DNA of 37,727 nucleotides. Source: Phycisphaerae bacterium (lineage in GTDB: Bacteria; Planctomycetota; Phycisphaerae; UBA1845). This document shows positions 27,577 through 37,727 of this stretch, one piece after another (within the stretch, counting starts at the first letter, position 1; the number at the start of each line of letters is the position of its first letter). The notes beneath the pieces were generated by a model. It was given only the letters and a program-made list of their open reading frames with translations. It was not told where the DNA came from and did not search any database. The DNA is taken from NCBI GenBank assembly GCA_029260025.1, contig JAJDDZ010000043.1:1-37727 (forward strand), in the 5' to 3' direction. Both the position numbers and the translations under genes were made by a program.

Positions 27577-30500
27577 ATGGACCGTCCGCTTGTCACTATC
27601 GACGGCAACGAGGCCGCCGCATTCGTCGCACATCGCGTCAGCGATGTCATCGCAATCTACCCCATCACGCCGAGCTCAGGAATGGGCGAGTGGGCCGACC
27701 TCTGGGCCTCGAAGGGAATTCCAAACATCTGGGGCACCGTACCCAGCGTGACAGAAATGCAGAGCGAAGGCGGCGCGGCCGGAACGATCCACGGCGCGCT
27801 CAGCACCGGAGCACTCGCCACAACCTTCACCGCATCCCAGGGACTTCTCTTAATGGTCCCCAATATGTTCAAAATCGCTGGTGAACTGACTCCGACAGTC
27901 TTCCATGTTTCCGCCCGAAGCATCGCAACACACGCCCTATCGATTTTTGGCGACCACAGCGACGTGATGGCTGCCCGCAGTACAGGCTTCGCGATGCTAG
28001 CAGCTGGTAGCGTCCAAGAAGTCATGGACCTCGCCCTCATCTCGCACGCCGCGACTCTCGAATCGCGTGTCCCCTTCGTGCACTTTTTCGATGGGTTTAG
28101 GACATCGCACGAGGTCGCCAAGATCGAGGCCCTCACCGAAGACGACATCCGGGCAATGATCGACGAGAAAATGGTCCATCATCATCGCTCGCGAGCATTA
28201 AACCCGGAAAGCCCAACCCTTCGTGGCAGCGCACAAAACCCAGACGTCTTTTTCCAAGCTAGAGAAGCCGTCAACCCCTTCTACGATGCTTGCCCGAAGA
28301 TCGTCCAAAACGCCATGAACCGATTCGCAAAGCTGACCGGACGCAGCTACAGCTTGTTCGACTACGTCGGTGATCCCGACGCCACAAGAGTCCTCATCAT
28401 GATGGGCTCAGGCGCAGAAGCAGCCCATGAAACCGTCGATTACCTTAACGAGCGCGGAGAGAAGATCGGACTCCTCAAAGTAAGATTATTCCGACCCTTG
28501 GATCCCAGAAGCCTAGTCGCCGCACTTCCCCCGACTGTAAAACGAATAGCTGTTCTAGATCGAACCAAAGAGCCAGGCGCAGCCGGTGAACCGCTCTATC
28601 AAGATGTCGTAACCGCAATCGCCGAACGATTCGGCGAAAACGATTGTCACCTGAAAGAGCTTCCGCGCGTCGTCGGCGGTCGATACGGACTGTCCTCCAA
28701 GGAATTCACCCCCGCAATGGTCAAAGCGGTCTTCGACGAATTAGAGACCCCGCGTGCTCGAAACCACTTTACCATCGGCATCAAAGACGATGTCACTCAT
28801 ACATCACTCGACTACGACCGATCATTCAGCACCGAGGACAGTGACGTAGTCCGCGGGATCTTCTACGGACTTGGCTCTGACGGGACAGTCGGAGCGAGCA
28901 AGAACTCCGTCAAAATCATCGGCGAGGAAACAGACAACTACGCCCAGGGATACTTCGTATACGACTCAAAAAAAGCGGGTTCGATGACCGTCTCCCACCT
29001 GCGATTCGGTTCCAAACCAATTCGCTCAACGTATCTCGTTGATCGAGCAGACTTCATCGCCTGTCATCAGCCATTCTTCCTCGAACGATTCGAGATGCTC
29101 AACCAAGCAATGGAGGGCGCAACGTTCCTGCTAAACAGCGAAACTGGTCCAGACGAAGTTTGGGAAACGCTTCCGACGGAAGTCCAGAAGCAGCTCATCG
29201 TCAAGAAACTCAGATTCTACGTCATTGACGCCTACCAGGTCGCCAAGGAAGCGGGCATGGCACGACGGATAAACACCATCATGCAGACCTGTTTTTTCGC
29301 AATCTCAGGCGTTCTCCCCCGCGAGGAAGCCATCGAGAAAATCAAGACGGCCATCCAAAAAACATATGGATCAAAAGGACAAGCGGTCCTCGCGAAAAAC
29401 TTCGCCGCCGTCGACGCCGCCCTATCCAATTTGCATGAAGTCCAAGTGCCGACATCCGAAAGCGAACTGCGTAATCGACCTAGCACCGTCGCTTACGACG
29501 CCCCAGAATTCGTCCGAGACGTCCTCGCCCCGGTCATCGCGGGTTACGGCGACGATTTGCCCGTTAGCGCAATGCCAAGCGATGGCACCTTTCCAACCGG
29601 AACCGCCAAATGGGAAAAACGAAACATCGCACTGGAAATCCCAGTCTGGGAAACCGAGATTTGCATCCAGTGCAACAAGTGCGCCCTAGTTTGTCCGCAT
29701 TCGGCGATCAGACCTAAGGCCTTCGATCCCGAGTGCCTCCAAAACGCACCGCCAACGTTTAAGAACACAGACGCCCGCGGCCGAGAGTTCGCCGGATTGC
29801 AATTCTCTCTCCAAGTCGCACCAGAAGACTGCACCGGATGCGCCCTTTGCGTTGAGATCTGCCCAGCACATAGCAAAGAGAACGCCGACCACCGCGCCAT
29901 CAACATGGCCCCCCAACCCCCCCTCCGCAAACAAGAGCGAGAAAACTTCGACTTTTTTCTCGACTTGCCAGAGCTAGACCGCCGCGAAATCAAAACAGGG
30001 TCCGTCAAAGGCTCGCAGTTCCTGCTACCGCTCTTTGAATTCTCAGGTGCGTGCGCCGCCTGCGGAGAAACGCCCTATGTCAAACTCGTCAGTCAGCTTT
30101 TCGGCGACCGCGCGATAATCGCCAACGCAACCGGATGTTCCTCAATCTACGGCGGCAACCTCCCGACAACCCCCTGGACAAAGAACAGTGCAGGACAAGG
30201 CCCCGCATGGTCAAACTCACTCTTCGAGGACAACGCAGAATTCGGACTCGGGTTTAGACTCTCGATCGACAGTCAAAAACGCTTCGCACAAGACCTTCTC
30301 CAGCAACTCAAGAACGAGGTCGGCGTTGCGCTTGCTGATGCCATCCTAACCGCCGACCAATCCGACGAAGCAGGAATCATCGCACAACGCGATCGCGTCG
30401 AAAAATTAAAGCAAAAACTATCAGGAATTGGTTGCGCGACGTCATTCAACCTCATCAGCGTCGCCGACACGCTCATCAAAAGAAGCATATGGATCATGGG

Positions 30501-31218
30501 CGGCGATGGCTGGGCCTACGACATCGGATTCGGAGGACTAGACCACGTCCTTGCATCAGGACAAGACGTCAACATCCTCGTCCTGGACACCGAAGTCTAT
30601 TCAAACACCGGCGGACAAGCGTCAAAATCAACTCCTCGCGGCGCGGTCGCGAAGTTCGCTACCGCAGGCAAACCCAGTGGCAAAAAAGATCTCGGACAAA
30701 TGGCCATAGCCTACGATAACGTCTACGTCGCAACCATTGCGATGGGCGCTAACGACAACCAAACCGTCCAGGCAATAGTCGAAGCGGAAAGCTACCCAGG
30801 TCCATCCATCGTCATCGCCTACAGCCACTGCATCGCCCACGGATTCGAAATGCGTGACGGACTCGCCCAACAGAAACTCGCGGTCGAATGCGGACATTGG
30901 CCCTTGTATCGCTTCGACCCAAGACGCTCAGATAAGAACCTCAACCCGCTTCGACTCGACTCAAAGGAACCCACCCTCCCTATCGCCAACTACCTCGACA
31001 GCGAAAACAGGTTCCGTCAATTGGCAAAAACTGACCCGGCGCGAGCATCTGAATTCGCCGGGTTGATGCAAGAATCCGTCATGAAACGCTACAAGGAACT
31101 AGCAAGACTCGCGGGAAAAGCCGAAAAAACGGCCTCGAAACAGGAACCCACCACCAACGAGAAAAAGAAGAACGCAACGCCCGAACCTCTCGCTCACCCC
31201 GAAGCGGCTTCGTCGTAG
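27577..31218 (+). CDS. nifJ: pyruvate:ferredoxin (flavodoxin) oxidoreductase
   Basis: 1213-aa fused [16 protein letters not shown], two 4Fe-4S motifs ([33 protein letters not shown]), [17 protein letters not shown] domain [34 protein letters not shown] aaggaga upstream. Confidence 0.95.
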   Translation: MDRPLVTIDGNEAAAFVAHRVSDVIAIYPITPSSGMGEWADLWASKGIPNIWGTVPSVTEMQSEGGAAGTIHGALSTGALATTFTASQGLLLMVPNMFKIAGELTPTVFHVSARSIATHALSIFGDHSDVMAARSTGFAMLAAGSVQEVMDLALISHAATLESRVPFVHFFDGFRTSHEVAKIEALTEDDIRAMIDEKMVHHHRSRALNPESPTLRGSAQNPDVFFQAREAVNPFYDACPKIVQNAMNRFAKLTGRSYSLFDYVGDPDATRVLIMMGSGAEAAHETVDYLNERGEKIGLLKVRLFRPLDPRSLVAALPPTVKRIAVLDRTKEPGAAGEPLYQDVVTAIAERFGENDCHLKELPRVVGGRYGLSSKEFTPAMVKAVFDELETPRARNHFTIGIKDDVTHTSLDYDRSFSTEDSDVVRGIFYGLGSDGTVGASKNSVKIIGEETDNYAQGYFVYDSKKAGSMTVSHLRFGSKPIRSTYLVDRADFIACHQPFFLERFEMLNQAMEGATFLLNSETGPDEVWETLPTEVQKQLIVKKLRFYVIDAYQVAKEAGMARRINTIMQTCFFAISGVLPREEAIEKIKTAIQKTYGSKGQAVLAKNFAAVDAALSNLHEVQVPTSESELRNRPSTVAYDAPEFVRDVLAPVIAGYGDDLPVSAMPSDGTFPTGTAKWEKRNIALEIPVWETEICIQCNKCALVCPHSAIRPKAFDPECLQNAPPTFKNTDARGREFAGLQFSLQVAPEDCTGCALCVEICPAHSKENADHRAINMAPQPPLRKQERENFDFFLDLPELDRREIKTGSVKGSQFLLPLFEFSGACAACGETPYVKLVSQLFGDRAIIANATGCSSIYGGNLPTTPWTKNSAGQGPAWSNSLFEDNAEFGLGFRLSIDSQKRFAQDLLQQLKNEVGVALADAILTADQSDEAGIIAQRDRVEKLKQKLSGIGCATSFNLISVADTLIKRSIWIMGGDGWAYDIGFGGLDHVLASGQDVNILVLDTEVYSNTGGQASKSTPRGAVAKFATAGKPSGKKDLGQMAIAYDNVYVATIAMGANDNQTVQAIVEAESYPGPSIVIAYSHCIAHGFEMRDGLAQQKLAVECGHWPLYRFDPRRSDKNLNPLRLDSKEPTLPIANYLDSENRFRQLAKTDPARASEFAGLMQESVMKRYKELARLAGKAEKTASKQEPTTNEKKKNATPEPLAHPEAASS

Positions 31219-32930
31219 ACGTACTCGCGATATTCCGGATACCACATCGCCTCATCAACCGCCGCCTCGACCGCGTCGTCGGGGATCCTTCGCCCAAGGC
31301 CCAAGGCGTTCACCTCGCGCACGACGGCGCACGCGATCCGCCGACTCACCTCGCGCAGTTCACTTTGATCTGGAAAAATCGCCCCAACCGCCAATCGCTC
31401 CTCGCTTAGGCAATCCGCCAGCGTGCGCGCCGCGATCAAGAACATCGAGTCGGTCACCTCGCGAGACTCGCCGACGATGCACCCCAGCCCAACCCCCGGA
31501 AAAATATAAACATTGTTTCCCTGCCCGATGATATGTCGCACGCCGTCATGATCCACAGGGTTAAATGGACTTCCCGTCGCAACGATCGCTCGACCGTTTG
31601 TCCACCCGATCGCTTCGGCAGGCGTGCATTCTGCTTTGGAGGTGGGGTTACTAAACGGAAAAATGATCGGTCGATCGACGTGCTTTCCCATCTCCTCGAT
31701 GATCGCACGCGAAAACATCCCCGCCCGCGCTGTTGTCCCAATCAGAACCGTCGGTTTCACCGCCTTGATAACGTCGAGAAAATCGATTTGACCTTCCGGC
31801 GAAAGACCGTACGACTCGACGTCGTCTCTCGATAGAGCGAACGCCTTCTTCTCGTCATTCTGTCCCGCTCGCCCTTCGTACACCAACCCCTGCGAATCCA
31901 CAAAAACATGCGCGCGTCGGAAGACTTCTGCGTCAACCCCCGCCGCAGCCATACCGGATTTCACGAGCCGCCCGATTCCAATCCCCGCGGCCCCCGCCCC
32001 CATATACACGATACGCTGCTCGCCAAGTGATTTCTTTGTGATCCGGAGCGCAGAGTAAAGGCCCCCGAGAGCAACCGCCGACGTCCCCTGAATATCATCG
32101 TTGAAACTCGGAAGACGTTTCTGATAGCGATCCAGAACCATGAAGGCGATCTCTTTGTGGAAGTCTTCCCACTGTAGCAGAGTCCTCGGGAACACCTCCA
32201 TCACCGCAACAACAAATGCCTCGACAAACTCCTCATAATCCCGCCCGCGAAGTCGTCGCTCGCGAAAACCAAAGTACATAGGATCGTTGAGAAGCTCCGC
32301 GTTGTCCGTACCGACATCCAGACTCACAGGAAGCGTGTTCCATGGATGAATCCCGGCACCCGCACAATAAAGCGCCATCTTCCCGATCGGAATCCCGATC
32401 CCCCCCGCACCCTGATCCCCAAGCCCAAGAATCCGCTCGTTGTCGGTCGCCACAATCAACCGAACGTCTTGATGAACTGCATTGCGAAGTAGTTCGGGAA
32501 TGCGACCGATGTCGTCCGGCGTAAGCCAAAGACCGCGCGCCCGCCGAAGAATGTGACTATACCGCTCGCAGGCACGCCCAACCGTAGGCGTATAGATGAT
32601 CGGCATCAATTCTGCGATGTTCTCGACGAGCAACCGGTAGTACAGTGTTTCGTTTCGGTCCTGAAGCGCAGCAAGGCCGATGAACTTCTCCAGGTCATCG
32701 CTCTTTGCTCGGAGATGATTCATCTCGATCAACACCTGCTCCTCGATCGACCGTTGACGATGCGGAAGAAGGCCCTCAAGATGTAAACGCACACGCTCCT
32801 CAGGTGAAAACGCGGCGTCCTTGTTGAACTGAGGGTTGCGGAGCAGCTCGACTCCTGCATAGGGAACGCGTAGCGGTGCATCCGTGCCAACGCCAAGTTT
32901 AATGCTTCCAAGTCTCATGCTGGTGGCCAT
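31194..32930 (-). CDS. maeA: NAD-dependent malic enzyme (oxaloacetate-decarboxylating)
   Basis: [17 protein letters not shown]-type motif, [81 protein letters not shown]. Start trimmed to MATSMRLG at 32930. Confidence 0.93.
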   Translation of the reverse strand: MATSMRLGSIKLGVGTDAPLRVPYAGVELLRNPQFNKDAAFSPEERVRLHLEGLLPHRQRSIEEQVLIEMNHLRAKSDDLEKFIGLAALQDRNETLYYRLLVENIAELMPIIYTPTVGRACERYSHILRRARGLWLTPDDIGRIPELLRNAVHQDVRLIVATDNERILGLGDQGAGGIGIPIGKMALYCAGAGIHPWNTLPVSLDVGTDNAELLNDPMYFGFRERRLRGRDYEEFVEAFVVAVMEVFPRTLLQWEDFHKEIAFMVLDRYQKRLPSFNDDIQGTSAVALGGLYSALRITKKSLGEQRIVYMGAGAAGIGIGRLVKSGMAAAGVDAEVFRRAHVFVDSQGLVYEGRAGQNDEKKAFALSRDDVESYGLSPEGQIDFLDVIKAVKPTVLIGTTARAGMFSRAIIEEMGKHVDRPIIFPFSNPTSKAECTPAEAIGWTNGRAIVATGSPFNPVDHDGVRHIIGQGNNVYIFPGVGLGCIVGESREVTDSMFLIAARTLADCLSEERLAVGAIFPDQSELREVSRRIACAVVREVNALGLGRRIPDDAVEAAVDEAMWYPEYREYVYDEAASG

Positions 32931-33062
32931 AGTGGATCCTTCCATAAACTGTTGCGCAGAGCATACCACGTCCAAACCATTTCCCCCAATCGTCGGGGGG
33001 GGGGCGACGCATTCTGTCCAGTAGCCCCCGCTCGAACCGAAACACAAACTCCACCCAACCCC

Positions 33063-33102
33063 TTGACATGACTCCTTATCATCTATATAGATATAGACGA
33101 TA
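33063..33102 (+). promoter_or_regulatory. sigma70-type promoter with overlapping operator-like palindrome, upstream of rrf2
   Basis: TTGACA (33063-33068), 17-nt spacer, TATAGA (33086-33091). Palindrome TATCATCTATAT-AG-ATATAGACGATA (33077-33102), 11 of 12 half-site positions symmetric. Confidence 0.75.
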
Positions 33103-33118
33103 GGAACGAGGAGACAGC

Positions 33119-33562
33119 ATGCTGACACGCACAAGCGAATACGCCCTGCGAGCGATGATTCATCTCGCTCAGCACGAAAAGGACTGGCCAATCGCCGGAC
33201 CAAGAATCGCCAAGGCAACCGAAATCCCCCCCAAGTACCTCTCCAAGATCCTGGGCGACCTGGTCCGCGTAGGCGTCCTCGAATCTTCTCCCGGTAAGAG
33301 CGGCGGTTTCCGCATGTTTCGGACCCCGAAGGCGACATCGCTTCTAGCGGTCCTAACTCCCTTCGAGCAGTTTGCAAATCGCCGCTGCCCCTTCGGAAAC
33401 CAAAAATGCAACGAAATCGATCCCTGCAACGCCCACGACCAGTGGAAAAAAGTAATCGAAGCCCAGCAACAATTTCTCGCGAAAACCAGCGTGCAAGATA
33501 TCGCCGCGAAAATGTCGTTGCCAGTCCTAAAGAAATCGAGCAAAACAAAACCCAAGAGGTAG
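33119..33562 (+). CDS. Rrf2 family transcriptional regulator, likely Fe-S binding
   Basis: [55 protein letters not shown] wHTH; three Cys ([19 protein letters not shown]) in the IscR/NsrR cluster position. Confidence 0.9.
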   Translation: MLTRTSEYALRAMIHLAQHEKDWPIAGPRIAKATEIPPKYLSKILGDLVRVGVLESSPGKSGGFRMFRTPKATSLLAVLTPFEQFANRRCPFGNQKCNEIDPCNAHDQWKKVIEAQQQFLAKTSVQDIAAKMSLPVLKKSSKTKPKR

Positions 33563-33615
33563 CGCCTTCCCATGGCCTTACGACTTCTTCCCTCAAGAAC
33601 GGAGACGAACTATCG

Positions 33616-34191
33616 ATGGCACTAGAATCTAACAACGAGCGCCCATCCACGACGCTAAAGAAAGAACACCAAGTTATCCTCCGCACCCTCGTCGTACTGG
33701 AAAGACTCGTAAACCGCGCCGACGCAGGCAACGGTTTTGAACATCAAGCCTTCGCAAAGTCCGTCGAATTCCTGAAGCTATTCGCCGACGCCTGCCACCA
33801 CGCAAAGGAAGAGGACCTTCTATTCCCTGCCCTAGAAGCTCGGGGAATCCCCAGGGAGGGTGGCCCCATCGGCGTCATGCTCTACGAGCACACGGTCTCA
33901 CGCGGGTTTGTGATCGAAATGGACCACGCGCTAGTCGCACATTCCGCCGGAGACACAGGCGCCCCCGATCGCTTCATCGCAGCCGCCAGAAGCTACATCT
34001 CACTCCTCCGCGACCACATCAACAAAGAAGATAACATCCTCTATATGATCGGGGACAACGTCATGACCGAAGACGATCAAGCATCGCTCTGCTCGAAATT
34101 CTGCGAGGTCGGATGCAAGACATTCGGCGGGAAAAAGAGCGAAGAACTCGAGCGCATCGCTGACGAACTAGAAGCAGCCTGGCCCGAGTAG
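33616..34191 (+). CDS. hemerythrin domain protein
   Basis: H/E iron-ligand pattern: [53 protein letters not shown]-terminal CSKFCEVGC. Start trimmed to ATG 33616. Confidence 0.85.
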   Translation: MALESNNERPSTTLKKEHQVILRTLVVLERLVNRADAGNGFEHQAFAKSVEFLKLFADACHHAKEEDLLFPALEARGIPREGGPIGVMLYEHTVSRGFVIEMDHALVAHSAGDTGAPDRFIAAARSYISLLRDHINKEDNILYMIGDNVMTEDDQASLCSKFCEVGCKTFGGKKSEELERIADELEAAWPE

Positions 34192-34239
34192 CGCCCCACA
34201 TTAGAGAGCGAATCGCACGAAGAAGAAAGTTCACGTCAA

Positions 34240-34270
34240 AACGGTTATCGCGCCTCTGTACCTAACCGTT
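34240..34270 (+). terminator. possible terminator hairpin after the hemerythrin gene
   Basis: AACGGTTA ... TAACCGTT inverted repeat (8 bp, 15-nt loop) followed by CCTCCTTTC; only a weak T-tract. Confidence 0.4.
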
Positions 34271-34410
34271 CCTCCTTTCAGCGATATGTCCCATCCTATC
34301 GGACGACTAGTCCCCATCCTTGGGCTCCTCCCGCACAGCTTCCAGAAGCCCTTTAACTGAGTCGATACTATTAAGGGCGGAAATACGATCACGGTGCCAG
34401 AACGCCGCGT

Positions 34411-36864
34411 ATGAAAGTCGGGCCTTCCCTCAAAGCGAACTTGTTCAGTGTGTGCGAAAAGATCCGGCGAATGACGTTAACATCCGCAAAACTCTCAACC
34501 AGCCCGCATCCCCCTCGTCAGCCAAGATGGTACCGGCTCTATTTCCTCATTGCTGGCTTCGACATCCTCACCGTCTGCATCAGCATGTCGATGAACCATC
34601 GTCTAATGGACATGTACGCCTCGTCCGTCGAAACAAACAGCGTATGGGCCGACCGACTCTCCAAATACGCAAACCTCAACGCCCTGGCCACCCAAACCAA
34701 CGCGCCCGGAAACGACGTCTTCAAATCACGAAATCCGGACGAGGCTTCCACCAGGCTTGATATCACACTAGCCGTATTCTCAAACGCAATCAGGATCGCG
34801 CGAAAAGACCTGCTTGACGAACTCGAACAGAAAATCGCCTCGAACCTCACGCCACACCTCGACCGCGCCGAAATCGCAATGGGAGTACAGGTAGCAGAAG
34901 CACGCGACATCTTCACCCATATCCGCACAGGAGACCTGCAGCAGGCGGGTGAGCGGATGGCCGCAATGGACCACGCCTTTTGCGAAGTCTCCGAGGCGGT
35001 CGCATCAATCGTCCATGAAGTACAGAGACTCCAACACCAAGAACTTGAGACACAGGCCGCCATCGCCGTATCCATGCGACGCGTCGAATACGTCATCGCC
35101 GCGCTCATTGCCATCATGATCGCACTGGCGGTCTGGTATGGGTACAGGCTCGCCCAGCGTGCGAAGAAAACCGATTCCACGCTACGAAGCCTAGCACGCG
35201 AAGCGCAGGAACATGCGTCAGTCGCAAACCGAAACAACGAGGAGCTGACCGAAGCCTTGGCACAGATCGAATCACAAAAGCGTGCGATGAACGAACATTC
35301 TATTGTCGTAGCAACAGATCCTTCCGGAAACATAACCTACGCAAACGACAAGTTCTGTGAGATCAGTAAGTACTCGCGTGAGGAACTGATCGGACAGGAT
35401 CACCGGATCATCAATTCCGGGCATCACTCAAGAGCGTTTTTTGCTGACTTATGGACGACCATCGCGGGTGATCGCGTCTGGCGAGGTGAGGTGTGTAACC
35501 GGGCGAAAGATGGCTCAAAATATTGGTTGAACACAACGATTGTTCCTTTCAAGAACGACGCCGGCCGCATCACCCAATATGTCGCGTGTCGCACCGACAT
35601 CACCGAACAAAAACGGACCGAGGAAGCCCTGAGAAAATCCCTCGCGGCCGCAGAATCCGCAGAATCCGCGGACCGCGCAAAAAGCGATTTCCTCGCCAAC
35701 ATGAGTCACGAAATCCGCACACCCATGACCGCGATCTTGGGCTTTGCGGAGAACATGCTAGATCCCGACCAATCAGAACCAGAGAGACTACAATCCGTCC
35801 ATACCATCCGACAAAACGGCGAGTTCCTGCTCGGAATCATAAATGACATACTCGACCTCTCAAAAATCGAAGCTGGAAAGATCACCGTCGAAAACAGAAA
35901 CTGCCAACCCTGCGATATCGTCGCCGAAGTCTCTTCTCTCATGAGCGCGCAAGCAGGCGCGAAGGGGCTACCGTTCATCGTTGAGTATGTGGGGAAAATT
36001 CCAGAAACTATCGTAAGCGACGCAACCCGCCTCCGCCAAATACTTATTAACCTGGTCGGCAACGCCATTAAGTTCACAAAAACCGGAGAGATTCGACTCG
36101 CCATTACATATGTAGGGGCGACCGAAGACCCTTCCCTGCAATTCGATGTTATCGATTCCGGACGCGGGATGACCCAGGACCAACAGAGAAACCTCTTTCA
36201 ACCATTCATGCAAGCAGACACCTCAACCACGAGAGAATTCGGTGGAACGGGACTAGGATTGGCTATTAGCAAACGCTTCGCAGAACTTCTTGGCGGAGAT
36301 GTTATTGTCGTCAAGACCGGAATTGGCACCGGAACAACGTTTCGCGCGACAGTGGCAACCGGACCGTGGAACCACACGAAAATGCTCGAAGACCCCACGT
36401 CGGCCACTGTCGTTGCCCCCTCCGATTCCGCTTTCCCAGTACCATCGGCGTCAACCTTGCAAGGATGTCGAATTCTGCTCGCGGAGGATAACCTCACCAA
36501 TCAGGTACTCGTCGCGGGCCTACTCAGGAAGGTCGGCGCATGCGTCACCAAGGTTAAGGACGGAAAACTCGCACTCGATACAGCGCTTGCTGAAAACGCC
36601 GCGGGCAACCCATTCGATTGCATCCTTATGGACATGCAAATGCCCGTCATGGACGGGTACGAAGCAACCGAAACCCTACGCGAAGCAGGATACATAAACC
36701 CAATCATCGCGCTAACTGCACACGCGATGGAAGGCGACCGCAAGAAATGCATAGAAGCCGGTTGCGACGACTACACGACCAAACCCATCAACCGCACAGC
36801 CTTAATCGCAAAAATCCACCAGCAGTGGCTCGCAAACCAGAACGCACAAGTGCCGACGGCATAG
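34411..36864 (+). CDS. hybrid sensor histidine kinase/response regulator (TM sensor, PAS, HisKA, HATPase, REC)
   Basis: Two TM segments flanking a helical sensor region, PAS/PAC (TDPSGNITYANDKFCEISKYSREELIGQDHRIINSGHHS), H-box FLANMSHEIRTPMTAILGF, N/G boxes (LINLVGNAIKFT, GTGLGLAISKRF), REC DCILMDMQMPVMDGYEA. N-terminal start uncertain. Confidence 0.92.
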   Translation: MKVGPSLKANLFSVCEKIRRMTLTSAKLSTSPHPPRQPRWYRLYFLIAGFDILTVCISMSMNHRLMDMYASSVETNSVWADRLSKYANLNALATQTNAPGNDVFKSRNPDEASTRLDITLAVFSNAIRIARKDLLDELEQKIASNLTPHLDRAEIAMGVQVAEARDIFTHIRTGDLQQAGERMAAMDHAFCEVSEAVASIVHEVQRLQHQELETQAAIAVSMRRVEYVIAALIAIMIALAVWYGYRLAQRAKKTDSTLRSLAREAQEHASVANRNNEELTEALAQIESQKRAMNEHSIVVATDPSGNITYANDKFCEISKYSREELIGQDHRIINSGHHSRAFFADLWTTIAGDRVWRGEVCNRAKDGSKYWLNTTIVPFKNDAGRITQYVACRTDITEQKRTEEALRKSLAAAESAESADRAKSDFLANMSHEIRTPMTAILGFAENMLDPDQSEPERLQSVHTIRQNGEFLLGIINDILDLSKIEAGKITVENRNCQPCDIVAEVSSLMSAQAGAKGLPFIVEYVGKIPETIVSDATRLRQILINLVGNAIKFTKTGEIRLAITYVGATEDPSLQFDVIDSGRGMTQDQQRNLFQPFMQADTSTTREFGGTGLGLAISKRFAELLGGDVIVVKTGIGTGTTFRATVATGPWNHTKMLEDPTSATVVAPSDSAFPVPSASTLQGCRILLAEDNLTNQVLVAGLLRKVGACVTKVKDGKLALDTALAENAAGNPFDCILMDMQMPVMDGYEATETLREAGYINPIIALTAHAMEGDRKKCIEAGCDDYTTKPINRTALIAKIHQQWLANQNAQVPTA

Positions 36865-37137
36865 CTCACCATTCCGCACCCAAAAATTCGAGAACAAGAA
36901 ACGCGAAAGATCTTCAAACCCGTTACGGTGGCGCTACGGTAGTCTCACGGATTCAATGACACAAAACAGACATCTGGCCTGTCAGACGACTGATTTTGAG
37001 GACAGAGCGAGCGGCGAAAGATCGCGCAGCATAGTTGTCCCCGCGGATAGCAAGGTGGACAAACGACCGGAGGTACGCAATCACATCCCGTTGATGTCGC
37101 TTTATCCAGCCATCTAAAGCCACGAAAAGGAGCTACC

Positions 37138-37242
37138 TTGCTCGAATTGAGTTCGTTTTCCTATTCTACAAACGTTGATTTGTCGGATGAAACGCCATGC
37201 AAAGCAATCACGTACGTAGGTTCGAGTTCTTGGACACTATGA
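37138..37242 (+). CDS. candidate 34-aa small ORF (TTG start)
   Basis: AAAAGGAG (37125-37132), 5-nt spacing, TTG start; MLELSSFSYSTNVDLSDETPCKAITYVGSSSWTL stop. Below the ORF-track cutoff. Confidence 0.3.
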   Translation: MLELSSFSYSTNVDLSDETPCKAITYVGSSSWTL

Positions 37243-37296
37243 GCACGGCGAAGATGGTCGAGGCGAGATCCTCGGTGCAAATGTAGCTGGGAACGA

Positions 37297-37727
37297 TTAG
37301 CAGCGAAGCGAACTGTCGGTTTTCTTGGCTTTGATATCTTCGGAACGCGTTTTGTATCGCGACAGACCCAGTAGTGCAGCGCCGAATGCGACGACATGAG
37401 CCGGATACTCGGGAATGAGAAGCTCAGCCTCGAAACAATTCCTGCATGCGTGGATCATCCCCTCTTGTCGAACGACGCCGCCGATGAAAACAGCCGCGTC
37501 AGTAAATCCGACCATTCTGAGTTGGCTGAGCGCTCTACCGGCGAGGGATTCATGGGCACCGCGAATAATGTCGGCCACTGTTTTCCCTTCGGAAACGTGG
37601 TTGATGATTTCTGACTCGGCGAGGACGGCGCATACGCTGCTAATGGGCTGGGGATCTTCTGCTTGAAGTGACAACTGGCCGATGTCATCGACGCTGACTT
37701 CTAGGTATCGGCAAATACGCTCGAGAT
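37297..37727 (-). CDS. BadF/BadG/BcrA/BcrD-type ATPase (acyl-CoA dehydratase activase), C-terminal part; runs off the window
   Basis: ORF continues open to the edge (LERICRYLEVSVDDIGQLSLQAEDPQPISSVCAVLAESEIINHVSEGKTVADIIRGAHESLAGR...VFIGGVVRQEGMIHAC...ELLIPEYPAHVVAFGAALLGL). SSxCxVxAESEI and GGV motifs are typical of the family. Confidence 0.82.
   Translation of the reverse strand, partial: LERICRYLEVSVDDIGQLSLQAEDPQPISSVCAVLAESEIINHVSEGKTVADIIRGAHESLAGRALSQLRMVGFTDAAVFIGGVVRQEGMIHACRNCFEAELLIPEYPAHVVAFGAALLGLSRYKTRSEDIKAKKTDSSLRC

Noticed and set aside
32931-33731. Long N-terminal extension of the malic enzyme ORF
   Set aside because: Runs antisense through the rrf2 promoter and gene; the conserved protein begins at MATSMRLG with GGAAGGA upstream.

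Overview
The window looks like a single contiguous chromosomal segment, about 55% GC and densely coded. Gene content and order suggest a Planctomycetes/Phycisphaerae-like bacterium (inference only). From left to right it contains: a tRNA-Ile(GAU); dapF; gltX; a psd-pss phospholipid pair; eno followed by an FtsB/DivIC-like membrane coiled-coil gene; an FG-GAP/VCBS lipoprotein; a GGQ-only release-factor-like protein; a MoaB/MogA-like protein; a TPR lipoprotein-yebC pair; a tightly packed nusA-infB-(Zn-ribbon membrane protein)-DUF503-rbfA-HhH operon; a small putative lipoprotein; an FHA-GAF-SpoIIE phosphatase coupled to a GspE/PilB ATPase; a double zinc-ribbon protein; a SenB-like (TIGR04348-type) glycosyltransferase; nifJ; an NAD-malic enzyme; an Rrf2 regulator-hemerythrin pair; a hybrid histidine kinase; and the C-terminal part of a BadF/BcrA-type activase cut by the window edge. 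I saw no CRISPR array, transposase, prophage or rRNA. The most interesting signals are in the gaps: a canonical intrinsic terminator just inside the nusA 5' leader, a 26-bp imperfect palindrome overlapping the promoter of an Rrf2-hemerythrin pair, an isolated SenB-like gene, a possible leaderless moaB-like mRNA, 20-bp-phased direct repeats upstream of the FHA phosphatase gene, a G10 tract between divergent promoters, and a small ORF with a strong Shine-Dalgarno below the ORF-track cutoff. Protein family calls come from motif recognition by eye. No searches were run.
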